From the NCBI GenBank assembly GCA_034111085.1, contig JAWUXZ010000043.1, positions 1-61,691 on the forward strand: DNA of 61,691 nucleotides, written 5' to 3'. The translations under genes and the position numbers were made by a program. The stretch is from Dinoroseobacter sp034111085 (GTDB lineage: Bacteria; Pseudomonadota; Alphaproteobacteria; Rhodobacterales; Rhodobacteraceae). The notes below the pieces were generated by a model, which worked only from the letters and a program-made list of their open reading frames with translations, did no database searches and was not told the DNA's origin. Positions 16,115 through 24,044 of the stretch are shown here, piece after piece; position 1 is the first letter of the stretch, and each line of letters begins with the position of its first letter.

Positions 16115-16768
16115 ATGACAGACATAGCCTCCCCCGATAAAATCGCTTTCATCACCGGTGCCTCGCGCGGCCTTGGCGCTGCTTTGGCCGAGGCCTTGGC
16201 ACCCGAGTATCATATCATCGCCATCGCCAAGACCTCCGGCGCGCTGGAAGAGCTGGACGACCGGATCAAGGCCAAGGGTGGCAGCGCAACGCTGGCCCCG
16301 ATTGACCTGACCAACCGCGACGCAGTGGCAGGTATTTGCCGCGCGATTTTTGACCGCTGGGGCAAGGTTGATGTGATGGCGCATTGCGCGGTCCACGGCG
16401 CGCCGCTGTCCCCGGCGCCCCACTCTGCCGAGAAAGACCTCAAGAAAAGTATCGACCTGAACATCACCGCGACCGCGACACTGATCACCATGATCGCGCC
16501 GTTGCTAGGCGATGCAGGCACAGCAATCTTCTTTGACGATCCGCGCGCAGGCCTGCCTTTCTTTGGCCAATACGGGGCTACGAAAGCCGCCCAGATCGCG
16601 CTGGCGAAAAGTTGGCAGGCCGAGAGCACCAAGATCGGCCCCCGCGTACTAATCCACCAACCTGCCGAGATGCCCACAGCCACGCGCGCGCGGTTCTTCC
16701 CCGGACAAGCCTCTCACGACCTCAGCACGCCCAAAGCTGAGGCATCAAAGATACGCGCGCTGCTTTAA
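16115..16768 (+). CDS. SDR-family protein with altered active site
   Basis: The 217-residue product is a short-chain dehydrogenase/reductase fold: the nucleotide-binding TGASRGLGAALAEALA motif is at about residues 14-29 and YGATK (YxxxK) near 152. The catalytic Ser position, normally in an SS.AG stretch before the Tyr, reads FFDDPRAG, and the NAAG-like motif reads HCAVHG. So the usual Ser-Tyr-Lys triad is incomplete and the protein may bind cofactor without classical dehydrogenase activity. The ATG at 16115 begins MTDIASPDK; an upstream in-frame start at 16079 lacks support. Next is surE, 68 bp away. Confidence 0.75.
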   Translation: MTDIASPDKIAFITGASRGLGAALAEALAPEYHIIAIAKTSGALEELDDRIKAKGGSATLAPIDLTNRDAVAGICRAIFDRWGKVDVMAHCAVHGAPLSPAPHSAEKDLKKSIDLNITATATLITMIAPLLGDAGTAIFFDDPRAGLPFFGQYGATKAAQIALAKSWQAESTKIGPRVLIHQPAEMPTATRARFFPGQASHDLSTPKAEASKIRALL

Positions 16769-16836
16769 GCGCTGCACAGCTTGTGACTGCGCGGCCCTTC
16801 GCCTAACAGGGACAAAGGGCAAAGCGGGGCAGGTTT

Positions 16837-17625
16837 ATGCGTATTCTCATCACAAATGACGACGGCATTAACGCGCCTGGGCTCGAGGTTTTGAGCGAGA
16901 TTGCCAAGGAAATCGCGGGTCCCGACGGCGAAGTTTGGACTGTCGCGCCTGCGTTTGAGCAATCCGGCGTCGGCCACTGCATCAGCTATTCGCACCCCAC
17001 AATGATCGCCAAGCTAAGTGAGCGGCGCTATGCCGCCGAAGGCTCGCCCGCCGATTGCGTGTTGGCGGGCTTGTATGACGTGATGAAGGGCGCGCCGCCC
17101 GATCTGGTGTTGTCGGGGGTGAACCGGGGCAACAACTCGGCTGAAAACACGCTTTACTCAGGCACAATCGGCGGCGCGATGGAGGCTGCTTTGCAAGGCT
17201 TGAACGCAATTGCGCTTTCACAGTTTTACGGCCCGAGAATGAAAGGTCTGGACGATCCGTTCGAGGCTGCCCGCGCGTGGGGCGTTCGCGTTGTCCGCGC
17301 GCTGCTCGAGCATGGTGAATGGGACCAGCCGGACTACCGCACCTTCTTTAACGTCAATTTCCCGCCCGTACCGGTGGGTGAAGTCGAAGGGATGCGCGTC
17401 GTGCGCCAAGGCCGTCGCCCGAACACACGCTTTGGGGTCGAGCCGCATATCGCCCCCTCGGGCCGCAGGTTCCTGTGGATTACCGGTGGGCCGCAAGATG
17501 ATCCTACGGGGCCAGACACCGACAGTCAGGTGAATGTCGAAGGCTACGTATCAATCACGCCGATGCGCGCTGACCTGACGGCGCATGCGCAATTACCCGC
17601 CCTCAAACGGGCCGTGGAGGGATAA
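16837..17625 (+). CDS. surE: 5'/3'-nucleotidase SurE
   Basis: Metal-dependent survival-protein phosphatase acting on nucleoside monophosphates. The 262-residue product has the metal motif NDDGINAPG at residues 6-14, APAFEQSGVGHCIS near 40 and SGVNRGNN near 93. The pcm gene starts 1 nt after its stop, a classic stationary-phase pair. Confidence 0.95.
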   Translation: MRILITNDDGINAPGLEVLSEIAKEIAGPDGEVWTVAPAFEQSGVGHCISYSHPTMIAKLSERRYAAEGSPADCVLAGLYDVMKGAPPDLVLSGVNRGNNSAENTLYSGTIGGAMEAALQGLNAIALSQFYGPRMKGLDDPFEAARAWGVRVVRALLEHGEWDQPDYRTFFNVNFPPVPVGEVEGMRVVRQGRRPNTRFGVEPHIAPSGRRFLWITGGPQDDPTGPDTDSQVNVEGYVSITPMRADLTAHAQLPALKRAVEG

Positions 17626-17626
17626 C

Positions 17627-18271
17627 GTGCCCGCCTATACAGCCGAACAGATCATGGAGTTCCTCTTCCATCTGCGCGCCAAGGGCGTGACCGACAGCCG
17701 TGTGCTGACGGCGATGGAGCGGATTGACCGCGGCCTGTTTGTCGAGGGCATCTTTGCCGAGCGTGCCTATGAGGATGTGCCGCTGCCGATCGCATCAGGC
17801 CAGACGATCAGCCAACCCTCGGTCGTTGGACTGATGACGCAATCGCTGAACGTGCAGCCGCGCGATAAGGTGCTCGAGGTTGGCACCGGCTCAGGCTATC
17901 AGGCCGCAATCCTCAGCCAGCTTGCACGCCGCGTCTATACCATCGACCGCCACAGGACGCTGACCCGCACCGCCCAAGGGCGCATCGACGCGCTCGGGAT
18001 CACCAATGTGACGGTGTTGACCGGCGATGGCAGTTTTGGATTGCCCGATCAGGCCCCGTTTGACCGCATCCTTGTCACGGCCGCTGCCGAGGACCCACCG
18101 GGCCCGTTGCTGGATCAGCTCCGCGTAGGTGGCATCATGGTCGTGCCCGTGGGCCAGTCCGATACAGTGCAAAGTCTCATTAAAGTGACCCGCACCGAAG
18201 ATGGTCTGGACTATGAAGAATTGCGCTCCGTGCGCTTCGTCCCGCTTGTCGAGGGTCGCGCGGCTGATTAG
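17627..18271 (+). CDS. pcm: protein-L-isoaspartate O-methyltransferase
   Basis: Repairs isoaspartyl damage in proteins using S-adenosylmethionine. The 214-residue product has ASGQTISQPSVVGLMTQ near residues 50-66 and the SAM-binding VLEVGTGSGYQAA near 81-93. I chose the GTG at 17627, which lies 1 nt after the surE stop with GGAGG 6 nt upstream; an ATG at 17654 is possible. The frame extends back to 17585 through surE, which is not used. Confidence 0.93.
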   Translation: MPAYTAEQIMEFLFHLRAKGVTDSRVLTAMERIDRGLFVEGIFAERAYEDVPLPIASGQTISQPSVVGLMTQSLNVQPRDKVLEVGTGSGYQAAILSQLARRVYTIDRHRTLTRTAQGRIDALGITNVTVLTGDGSFGLPDQAPFDRILVTAAAEDPPGPLLDQLRVGGIMVVPVGQSDTVQSLIKVTRTEDGLDYEELRSVRFVPLVEGRAAD

Positions 18272-18307
18272 GTGCACGGCACTCCGCCCCAGATGGTAAA
18301 GAGAATT

Positions 18308-19444
18308 ATGTTTCGTTTTGATGCCTTACCTGCCCGAAAAACTGCCCTGAGCCTTGCAGCTTTGCTGGCCCTTGGGGCTTGCACCGATCAGTTGGATTTT
18401 GATCTGCGAGGCGGGATCGGCGGCGGACTTGATACCGCCCAAGCCGCACGGGTTCAGAGCGCGCCACGCCCTGTGCCCGATGCGCGCGGCGTTATCTCAT
18501 ATCCCGGCTATCAAGTGGCACTGGCCCAACGCGGCGATACGGTTACGAGCCTATCGCAGCGGGTTGGCCTGCCCGCAGCGGAAGTTGCGCGCTACAATGG
18601 ATTGTCTGCTGACGCCACATTACGCAATGATGAGTTGGTGGCCCTGCCCCGCCGAGTGGCCGATATGGCTACTGGCAGCGGCATCGATATCACGGCCATC
18701 GCAGGCTCGGCCATCGACCGCGCCGCCCCGCAATCCACACAAGGCGCGCCGCGCATCACCAACCAGCCGGGGATCGAGCCTATCCGCCACAAGGTTGAGC
18801 CGGGCGAGACGGCGTTTTCCATCGCGCGGCTCTATAACGTGTCGCCGCGCGCGCTGGCCGATTGGAACGGGCTTGGGCCAGATTTGGCAATCCGCGACAA
18901 TCAGTTCCTGCTGATCCCAGTCGCTGTTCAAAACGCCGAAGCGCCTGCGGCGGCAGCCCCAGCAGCACCCGGCCAAGGCAGCGTAACGCCCGTGCCACCG
19001 AGTGCGGCGTCGGCTTTGCCAAACGAAAGCAATACGCGCGTGGCCCCGCCGCCTTCGCCCGAACTCGGCAACACGACCACTGCCGCCACACCCGCCGCCC
19101 AGCTTGCTATGCCCGTGCAAGGCAGCATTACGCGTGCGTTCGGCCAAAGGGGCAGCGATGGGATTGGCTTTGATACGCCGGCAGGGCGCGCAGTATCAGC
19201 CGCCGAGGCTGGACAGGTGCTGGCGATTACTGAGACGACCGAGCAAATTCAGGTGCTTGTGGTGCGCCATTCCAGCGGTTTGCTGACAGTCTATGGCAAT
19301 ATCGACGACCTGACAGTGGCGCGTGGCGACAGGGTGCGGCGTGGGCAAACCATTGCGAAAGTCTCTGCGGGCGGACCCGGGTTCTTCTATTTTGAGGTAC
19401 GCGACGGGACGATGGCTGTCGATCCGGTGCCGTATTTACAGTGA
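18308..19444 (+). CDS. LysM/LytM lipoprotein (NlpD-like, degenerate peptidase)
   Basis: The 378-residue product has a lipoprotein signal (SLAALLALGAC, Cys near residue 25), two LysM peptidoglycan-binding domains (about 75-120 and 165-212, the second with FSIARLYNVSPRALADWNG), a Pro/Ala linker and a C-terminal M23/LytM domain (about 270-378). Metal ligands of active LytM enzymes are missing: the first His site reads GIGFD and the HxH site reads FYFEVR. It is therefore likely a non-enzymatic activator of amidases, like NlpD/EnvC. AAGAGA precedes the ATG at 18308. It completes a surE-pcm-nlpD-like trio. Confidence 0.88.
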   Translation: MFRFDALPARKTALSLAALLALGACTDQLDFDLRGGIGGGLDTAQAARVQSAPRPVPDARGVISYPGYQVALAQRGDTVTSLSQRVGLPAAEVARYNGLSADATLRNDELVALPRRVADMATGSGIDITAIAGSAIDRAAPQSTQGAPRITNQPGIEPIRHKVEPGETAFSIARLYNVSPRALADWNGLGPDLAIRDNQFLLIPVAVQNAEAPAAAAPAAPGQGSVTPVPPSAASALPNESNTRVAPPPSPELGNTTTAATPAAQLAMPVQGSITRAFGQRGSDGIGFDTPAGRAVSAAEAGQVLAITETTEQIQVLVVRHSSGLLTVYGNIDDLTVARGDRVRRGQTIAKVSAGGPGFFYFEVRDGTMAVDPVPYLQ

Positions 19445-19468
19445 CGAAACCAATCTGCACCCAGAGAT

Positions 19469-20311
19469 TTAGCCCAAGCTGACGCCTTCGCGGCCAGCTA
19501 GATCGCAGAAATACTGCCATGCCACACGGCCCGAGCGTGACCCGCGCGTCTGTTGCCACTCGATGGCCTCGGCGTGCAGGCGGTCCTCGGCGATATCAAG
19601 CCCGTAAGCCTCGCAGTACCCTCTGATCATCGCCAGGTACTGGTCTTGGTCGCAGGAATGGAACCCGAGCCACAAGCCAAAACGGTCTGAAAGCGAGACC
19701 TTTTCTTCGACAGCCTCAGACGGGCTGATTGCGCTGCCGCGTTCATTCTCGATCATATCGCGGGGCATGAGGTGGCGACGATTGGACGTTGCATAGAACA
19801 GCACATTCTCGGGCCGCCCCTCAATCCCGCCATCCAGAACGGCCTTCAAGGACTTATAATTCTGGTCGTCATGACTGAAGCTGAGGTCATCGCAAAACAG
19901 CAAGAACCGCATGTCGGTCTCGCGCAGCAAGCCCAGCAAGCGCCCAATCGAGGGCAGATCTTCGCGCTGCACCTCAATTACTTTCAGATCGTGGCCGTCC
20001 GCGCGCACGGCGGCATGAACCGCTTTGACGAGCGAGGACTTCCCCATCCCGCGTGCGCCCCACAAAAGCGCGTTATTCGCAGGCAGGCCGCGCGCAAATT
20101 GCAGCGTGTTGTCCAGTAGCGTGTCGCGAGCGCGCTCAATCCCGATCAGAAGATCCAGATCAACGCGCGACACGTTGTGCACAGCGCGCAGATGATCCGG
20201 CTCGGTTTCCCACAAGAACGCTTCGGCCTGTCCGAAATCGGGCGCGGCCATAGGTGCGGGTGCCATCCGCTCAAGTGCTGCGGCAATCCGTTTCAGCGCA
20301 GACTTGCTCAC
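19469..20311 (-). CDS. DUF815 family ATP-binding protein
   Basis: The 280-residue product is a predicted AAA-like ATPase with Walker A GARGMGKSS at residues 85-93, Walker B FLLFCDDLSF near 137-146 and sensor-like FYATSNRRHLMP near 173. This is the DUF815 family; its function is not known. It starts with GTG in a 4-nt overlap with the tatC stop, so it is co-translated with the Tat genes. It converges with the LysM/LytM lipoprotein 24 bp away. Confidence 0.88.
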   Translation of the reverse strand: MSKSALKRIAAALERMAPAPMAAPDFGQAEAFLWETEPDHLRAVHNVSRVDLDLLIGIERARDTLLDNTLQFARGLPANNALLWGARGMGKSSLVKAVHAAVRADGHDLKVIEVQREDLPSIGRLLGLLRETDMRFLLFCDDLSFSHDDQNYKSLKAVLDGGIEGRPENVLFYATSNRRHLMPRDMIENERGSAISPSEAVEEKVSLSDRFGLWLGFHSCDQDQYLAMIRGYCEAYGLDIAEDRLHAEAIEWQQTRGSRSGRVAWQYFCDLAGREGVSLG

Positions 20312-21240
20312 TCGGCGTCATCCTCAGGATCGATATCGCCGTAGAGGTCTTCGTCCTCGTCCAGCACACCTTCGCGGCGCAACTCGTCAACGCGCTTCTT
20401 CTCGACCAAGCGCACGAGCTGGATGGAGATCTCATAAAGCCCGTAGACCACCACGAATAGGATCAACTGCGTGACCACGTCTGGCGGGGTCACCAACGCC
20501 GCCAGCAGCAAGATAGCAACGGCGGCGTATTTGCGCACGGAACCAAGGCCTTGCGCGGTTACAAGACCGGCCTTGCCCATCAGCGTCAGCAGTACGGGCA
20601 GTTGGAAACACAGACCAAAGGCCATGATGAATTTGAGCGTGATATCGAGGGACTCGTTGACCTTACCAAAGAAGGTGATCGTCACCCCGGCCTCGGTCGT
20701 AGGTGGGAACAATCCGCCATCTGCGGGCACACCACCCGGCGCGCCGGCGACAACATTGTCCACAAAGCCCGCGAAAATCGACGAGATATCAGCAAAGCCG
20801 AGGAAGAACTGCATCGCCAGCGGAGTGACGACGAACTGCGCGAACGACGCGCCAAGCAGGAACATTACCGGTGACGCGGCGAGGAACGGCAAAAACGCGT
20901 TCTTCTCGGTGCGGTAGAGGCCGGGCGCCACAAACCGCCAAAGCTGGTAGCCTATCACTGGGAAAGCCAGCATGAAGCCAAACACCATCGAGATGCGGAA
21001 CAAGGTAAACAGGTATTCTTGCGGCGAAGTGTATTGCAGTGTCGGCGACGGATCCCCCAGCGAGCGCAAAGTTTCCTCAATCGGGACGACGAGGAATTGC
21101 AAGATCGGCTCGGCCACGACGAAGACGACGATGATGCCCACCAGAAACGCCAAAACCGCGCGGATCAGGCGGGTGCGCAATTCGGCCAGATGCTCGATCA
21201 GCGGTGCAGCGCTCTGCTCCATGTCGTTGGTATCGCTCAT
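20308..21240 (-). CDS. tatC: Sec-independent translocase subunit TatC
   Basis: Membrane receptor that binds twin-arginine signal peptides and, with TatA and TatB, exports folded proteins. The 310-residue product has six transmembrane helices, the N-terminal APLIEHLAELRTRL motif and the FxxE-type loop after helix 2. The loop after helix 3 is longer than in E. coli (Gly/Pro-rich, about residues 160-185, VVAGAPGGVPADGGLFPPTT). The acidic C-tail is DEDEDLYGDIDPEDDAE. Overlaps tatB by 4 nt. Confidence 0.95.
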   Translation of the reverse strand: MSDTNDMEQSAAPLIEHLAELRTRLIRAVLAFLVGIIVVFVVAEPILQFLVVPIEETLRSLGDPSPTLQYTSPQEYLFTLFRISMVFGFMLAFPVIGYQLWRFVAPGLYRTEKNAFLPFLAASPVMFLLGASFAQFVVTPLAMQFFLGFADISSIFAGFVDNVVAGAPGGVPADGGLFPPTTEAGVTITFFGKVNESLDITLKFIMAFGLCFQLPVLLTLMGKAGLVTAQGLGSVRKYAAVAILLLAALVTPPDVVTQLILFVVVYGLYEISIQLVRLVEKKRVDELRREGVLDEDEDLYGDIDPEDDAE

Positions 21241-21857
21241 TCGGGCGCGGCTTTCTTAGGGGCAGGCTTCTTGGCAGCCGGTTTCTTGGCCGCCGGTTTT
21301 TTCGCAGCAGCGGGCTTAGGAGCAGCATCCGCTTTGGCCGCGGGCGTCTTTGCAGGTGCCTTCTTAACCGGGGCTTTCTTAGGGGCCGCTTTGACTGGCG
21401 CGGTTTTGACTGGCGCGGATGTTTCTGTCACTTCCGCCTTCGCCGGAGCCGCCTCGCCAGATTTAGCAGCCGCCGCGCGGTCCAGACGCTCTTGGGCCTT
21501 CTGCGCCGATAGTGCTTTGATCTTTGCAACCTGCTCTTGGCGTTCTTTGGACAAGGCAGCGGTATTCTGACCCGGTTCCCAGTCTTTATAGTCCTTAGAC
21601 ATGTTTTTGAGCCCGTCGAGGCCCATGTTCTTGGTCGACGTGGCCGAGCAGATATCATCGCCCATTTTCTTGAGGTCGCCGACGCCTGCGCCGTCAGCCG
21701 CAGCGTTCATCGCGCTGGAAAACTCGCGCGCCATCGACTTGGCCTTGCCGGTGAACTCGCCCAATTTGCGAAACAGCACGGGCAAGTCCTTGGGGCCGAC
21801 GACGATCAACGCGACGACGCCCACGACGAGCATCTCTGGGAGGCCAATGTCGAGCAT
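21237..21857 (-). CDS. tatB: Sec-independent translocase subunit TatB
   Basis: The 206-residue product starts MLDIGLPEMLVVGVVALIVV, the single TatB transmembrane helix with its conserved Glu and GPKDLP hinge, then an amphipathic helix. The last 75 residues are a Lys/Ala/Pro-rich low-complexity tail with repeated KKPAA units. TatB links TatC-bound substrates to TatA pores. It sits 8 bp downstream of the tatA stop. Confidence 0.92.
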   Translation of the reverse strand: MLDIGLPEMLVVGVVALIVVGPKDLPVLFRKLGEFTGKAKSMAREFSSAMNAAADGAGVGDLKKMGDDICSATSTKNMGLDGLKNMSKDYKDWEPGQNTAALSKERQEQVAKIKALSAQKAQERLDRAAAAKSGEAAPAKAEVTETSAPVKTAPVKAAPKKAPVKKAPAKTPAAKADAAPKPAAAKKPAAKKPAAKKPAPKKAAPE

Positions 21858-21865
21858 GATCTAAA

Positions 21866-22099
21866 TCAGGCTTTGTCTTTTTCGGGCGTCGCCGTCTCGG
21901 CGTCCTCAGGTGTCACGTCGCGCGCTACATCTGCGGTCTCTGCCTCAAGCTCTTCTGTGCTGTCTTTAACGCCTCTCTTGAAGGCGGTGATGCCCTTGCC
22001 AACTTCGCCCATGAGCGAGCTGATTTTACCACGCCCAAACAGGACGAGGACGACGACTGCGATCAGAAGGATGCCGGGAAGGCCGATATTGTTCAACAT
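21866..22099 (-). CDS. tatA: Sec-independent translocase subunit TatA
   Basis: The 77-residue product has the TatA helix GLPGILLIAVVVLVLFGRGK followed by the FGRGKI hinge and a charged amphipathic helix (SSLMGEVGKGITAFKRGVKD). It oligomerises to form the Tat translocation pore. I chose the ATG at 22099 with GGAG 7 nt upstream; an ATG at 22123 would add eight residues with no matching box. First gene of the tatABC-DUF815 operon. The Tat-signal agmatine-deiminase-like protein in this window is a likely substrate. Confidence 0.92.
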   Translation of the reverse strand: MLNNIGLPGILLIAVVVLVLFGRGKISSLMGEVGKGITAFKRGVKDSTEELEAETADVARDVTPEDAETATPEKDKA

Positions 22100-22204
22100 G
22101 GGTAGGCTCCGCATATGGGTCATGTGGGTGCGTGCAAGCGAAGCACGAACTCGATTAGGCTCACCTAAGCGGTGTCAGGTGGGATTTAAAAGGGCTCAAT
22201 CGCC

Positions 22205-22232
22205 TTGCGCATGCCACAACTGACAGTATTTT
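22205..22232 (+). promoter_or_regulatory. putative promoter of HTH regulator
   Basis: ttgcgc (22205-22210) and tatttt (22227-22232) are 16 bp apart. The -10 box lies inside the palindrome at 22218-22239, so the regulator could repress itself. Judged by eye. Confidence 0.45.
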
Positions 22233-22239
22233 GTCAGTT
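22218..22239. promoter_or_regulatory. operator-like palindrome
   Basis: Perfect 8-bp arms aactgaca and tgtcagtt are separated by 6 bp (gtattt), 20 bp before the regulator start and about 118 bp before tatA on the other strand. It is a good candidate binding site for a dimer of the HTH protein encoded just downstream. Confidence 0.7.
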
Positions 22240-22259
22240 AGCCCTGTCTCGGAGTGCCC

Positions 22260-22613
22260 ATGAAACGCGACCGCCGTCTTTATGACCTTGTGCAGATCAT
22301 GTGCGACGGGCAGTTGCACACTGCCTCCGAGCTTGCCGAGACGCTTGGCGTGTCAGACCGCACGATCTGGCGCGATATGAGTGTGATGGCCGCCAGTGGC
22401 ATCCCCGTCGAAGGCGAGCGCGGGTTGGGCTACATCCTGCGGTCCGCGCTGGTGCTGCCGCCGACGATGCTGACAGCAGCCGAGCTAGAGGCGACGGTCA
22501 GCGGATTGCGACGAGAGGTCCGGTACGGCGACGAGGTAGGAGCGAAAGCCGCACGCTCGATGCTGGATAAGCTGGCGACCTTGTTACCACAGGCGGGGAT
22601 TGAGGTGCCTTAG
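22260..22613 (+). CDS. short YafY/DeoR-type HTH regulator without WYL domain
   Basis: The 117-residue product has an N-terminal winged helix-turn-helix (HTH_11 type; LAETLGVSDRTIWRDMSVMA at about residues 24-43, wing GERGLGYILRSA) and the start of the linker that in YafY-type regulators leads to a WYL ligand-sensing domain. It stops before that domain (full YafY proteins are about twice as long). The ATG at 22260 has GGAG 5 nt upstream. A palindrome overlaps its promoter, suggesting autoregulation. The divergent tatA could share control; this is inference. Confidence 0.78.
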   Translation: MKRDRRLYDLVQIMCDGQLHTASELAETLGVSDRTIWRDMSVMAASGIPVEGERGLGYILRSALVLPPTMLTAAELEATVSGLRREVRYGDEVGAKAARSMLDKLATLLPQAGIEVP

Positions 22614-22671
22614 CGACGTGGCCGAAAGGTCTATTCACCACGAAACTTGGGTCTTCTAATGCAACCCGCGC

Positions 22672-23766
22672 TCAGCGCACCGGAAACACGTAGCATCGAT
22701 CGCGTCGGATCGACAGCCACAGCGCCATACCCGCTTTGGGCAGGAACACCGCAGGCACGGTGGCTTTCAGGATCGAACCGTCGCCGTCCATCTTGAACTC
22801 CACTAAGCTTTCGCGGCCCATGAAGCGTGCGCGCTGCACAATCCCGCGCGCAGGTGTGCCGTCAACGGGCGTTGGGCGCGGGCCTTGGCCTTTTCGGTCA
22901 AAGTCGATGCGGATGTGCTGCGGACGGATCAGAATCTCGACATCTTGGCCGTCGGGCACACCGGGGGCGAGGAATTGCCCAAACGGTGTGTCAGTCAACG
23001 CGCCATGGACCGTACCGCGCACTGTATTGATTTCGCTAAAAAATGCAGCCGCGGCCCGGTCTATCGGCGCGTTATAGACATTATAGGGTGCGCCTTGCTG
23101 TACGATCCGGCCACCGCGCATCAGGGCGATTTGGTCGGCCATTCGCATCGCCTCGTCCGGCTCGTGCGTGACCAGCAGCACAGCAGTGCCCTCGTCCTTG
23201 AGGATGCTCAGCGTCTCGTCGCGGATGCCGTCGCGCAGGCGGTTATCGAGGCCTGAGAACGGCTCGTCCATCAACATCACCCGTGGGCGCGGGGCCACGG
23301 CGCGGGCAAGTGCGACGCGCTGCTGCTCGCCGCCCGACAACTGATGCGGGAACTTATCATCATAACCCGCGAGGCCGACGCGTTCGAGCAACTCACCAAC
23401 CCGCGCGCGCTTCTCAGCCTTCGTGCCTGCGACGCCGAAGCCGACATTTCCGATCACATTCAGATGAGGAAACAGCGCGAAGTCTTGGAACATCAGCCCG
23501 ACCGAACGCGCCTCAGGCGGCAAGTGAATATCATCGCCCGACACCATACGCCGGTCGATAATGACGGTGCCCGAGGTCTGTTGTTCGACCCCCGCGATGA
23601 TCCGAAGCGTCGTCGATTTACCGCAGCCCGAGGGGCCGAGCAGGCATGTGACCTGCCCCGGACGGATCGAAAGCGACACATGGCTGACGACTTCGCGCCC
23701 ATCATAGGAACGGCACAGGTCGGTAACCTCAAGGCGCGGCTGAAGGATGGGGGTGTCGAGGGGCAC
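22672..23766 (-). CDS. FbpC-like ABC transporter ATP-binding protein
   Basis: The 364-residue product has Walker A GPSGCGKSTT near residues 43-52, the signature LSGGEQQRVALARA near 144, Walker B VMLMDEPFSGLD near 165 and a TOBE-like C-terminal domain (about 260-364). This is closest to Fe(III)-type (FbpC) or polyamine/thiamine importer ATPases. No permease or binding protein is next to it, so it is an orphan subunit here. It starts with GTG; no ATG is available before the conserved region. Confidence 0.82.
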   Translation of the reverse strand: MPLDTPILQPRLEVTDLCRSYDGREVVSHVSLSIRPGQVTCLLGPSGCGKSTTLRIIAGVEQQTSGTVIIDRRMVSGDDIHLPPEARSVGLMFQDFALFPHLNVIGNVGFGVAGTKAEKRARVGELLERVGLAGYDDKFPHQLSGGEQQRVALARAVAPRPRVMLMDEPFSGLDNRLRDGIRDETLSILKDEGTAVLLVTHEPDEAMRMADQIALMRGGRIVQQGAPYNVYNAPIDRAAAAFFSEINTVRGTVHGALTDTPFGQFLAPGVPDGQDVEILIRPQHIRIDFDRKGQGPRPTPVDGTPARGIVQRARFMGRESLVEFKMDGDGSILKATVPAVFLPKAGMALWLSIRRDRCYVFPVR

Positions 23767-23982
23767 GGGCGTTCAATTTCCGATCAAATCCGTCGGGTTA
23801 TGATGTGCTACCAGCGCCCCCAGCGCGGTGCAAGCCTAGCTGCAGCCGGTACCTTGCGACGTGGTGTCAGCATTGCCCGCGCCTTGCAGCGTCTTGTCAT
23901 AATAGTAATGGACGCCAGCGTGCATCATGCAGGCTCGCGGATAGGTTTACCCAGCCCGAAAGACCCATGACCCTGCCCCAAC

Positions 23983-24030
23983 AAAAAAGCGCGCGCGGTT
24001 CTATGAACAAAACCACGCGCGCCCGTTTTT
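23983..24030 (-). terminator. bidirectional-type hairpin terminator
   Basis: gcgcgcgcggtt (23989-24000) pairs with aaccacgcgcgc (24011-24022), one mismatch, with an A run on the left (aaaaaa, 23983-23988) and a T run on the right (ttttt, from 24026). In the leftward direction it ends the SDR gene whose stop is at 24045. Confidence 0.8.
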
Positions 24031-24044
24031 CTTGTCGCAAATAT

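Noticed and set aside
23836..23928. 30-residue leftward ORF with tail SQGTGCS
   Set aside because: Too short, with no clear ribosome-binding site or matching family; a small secreted peptide cannot be excluded.
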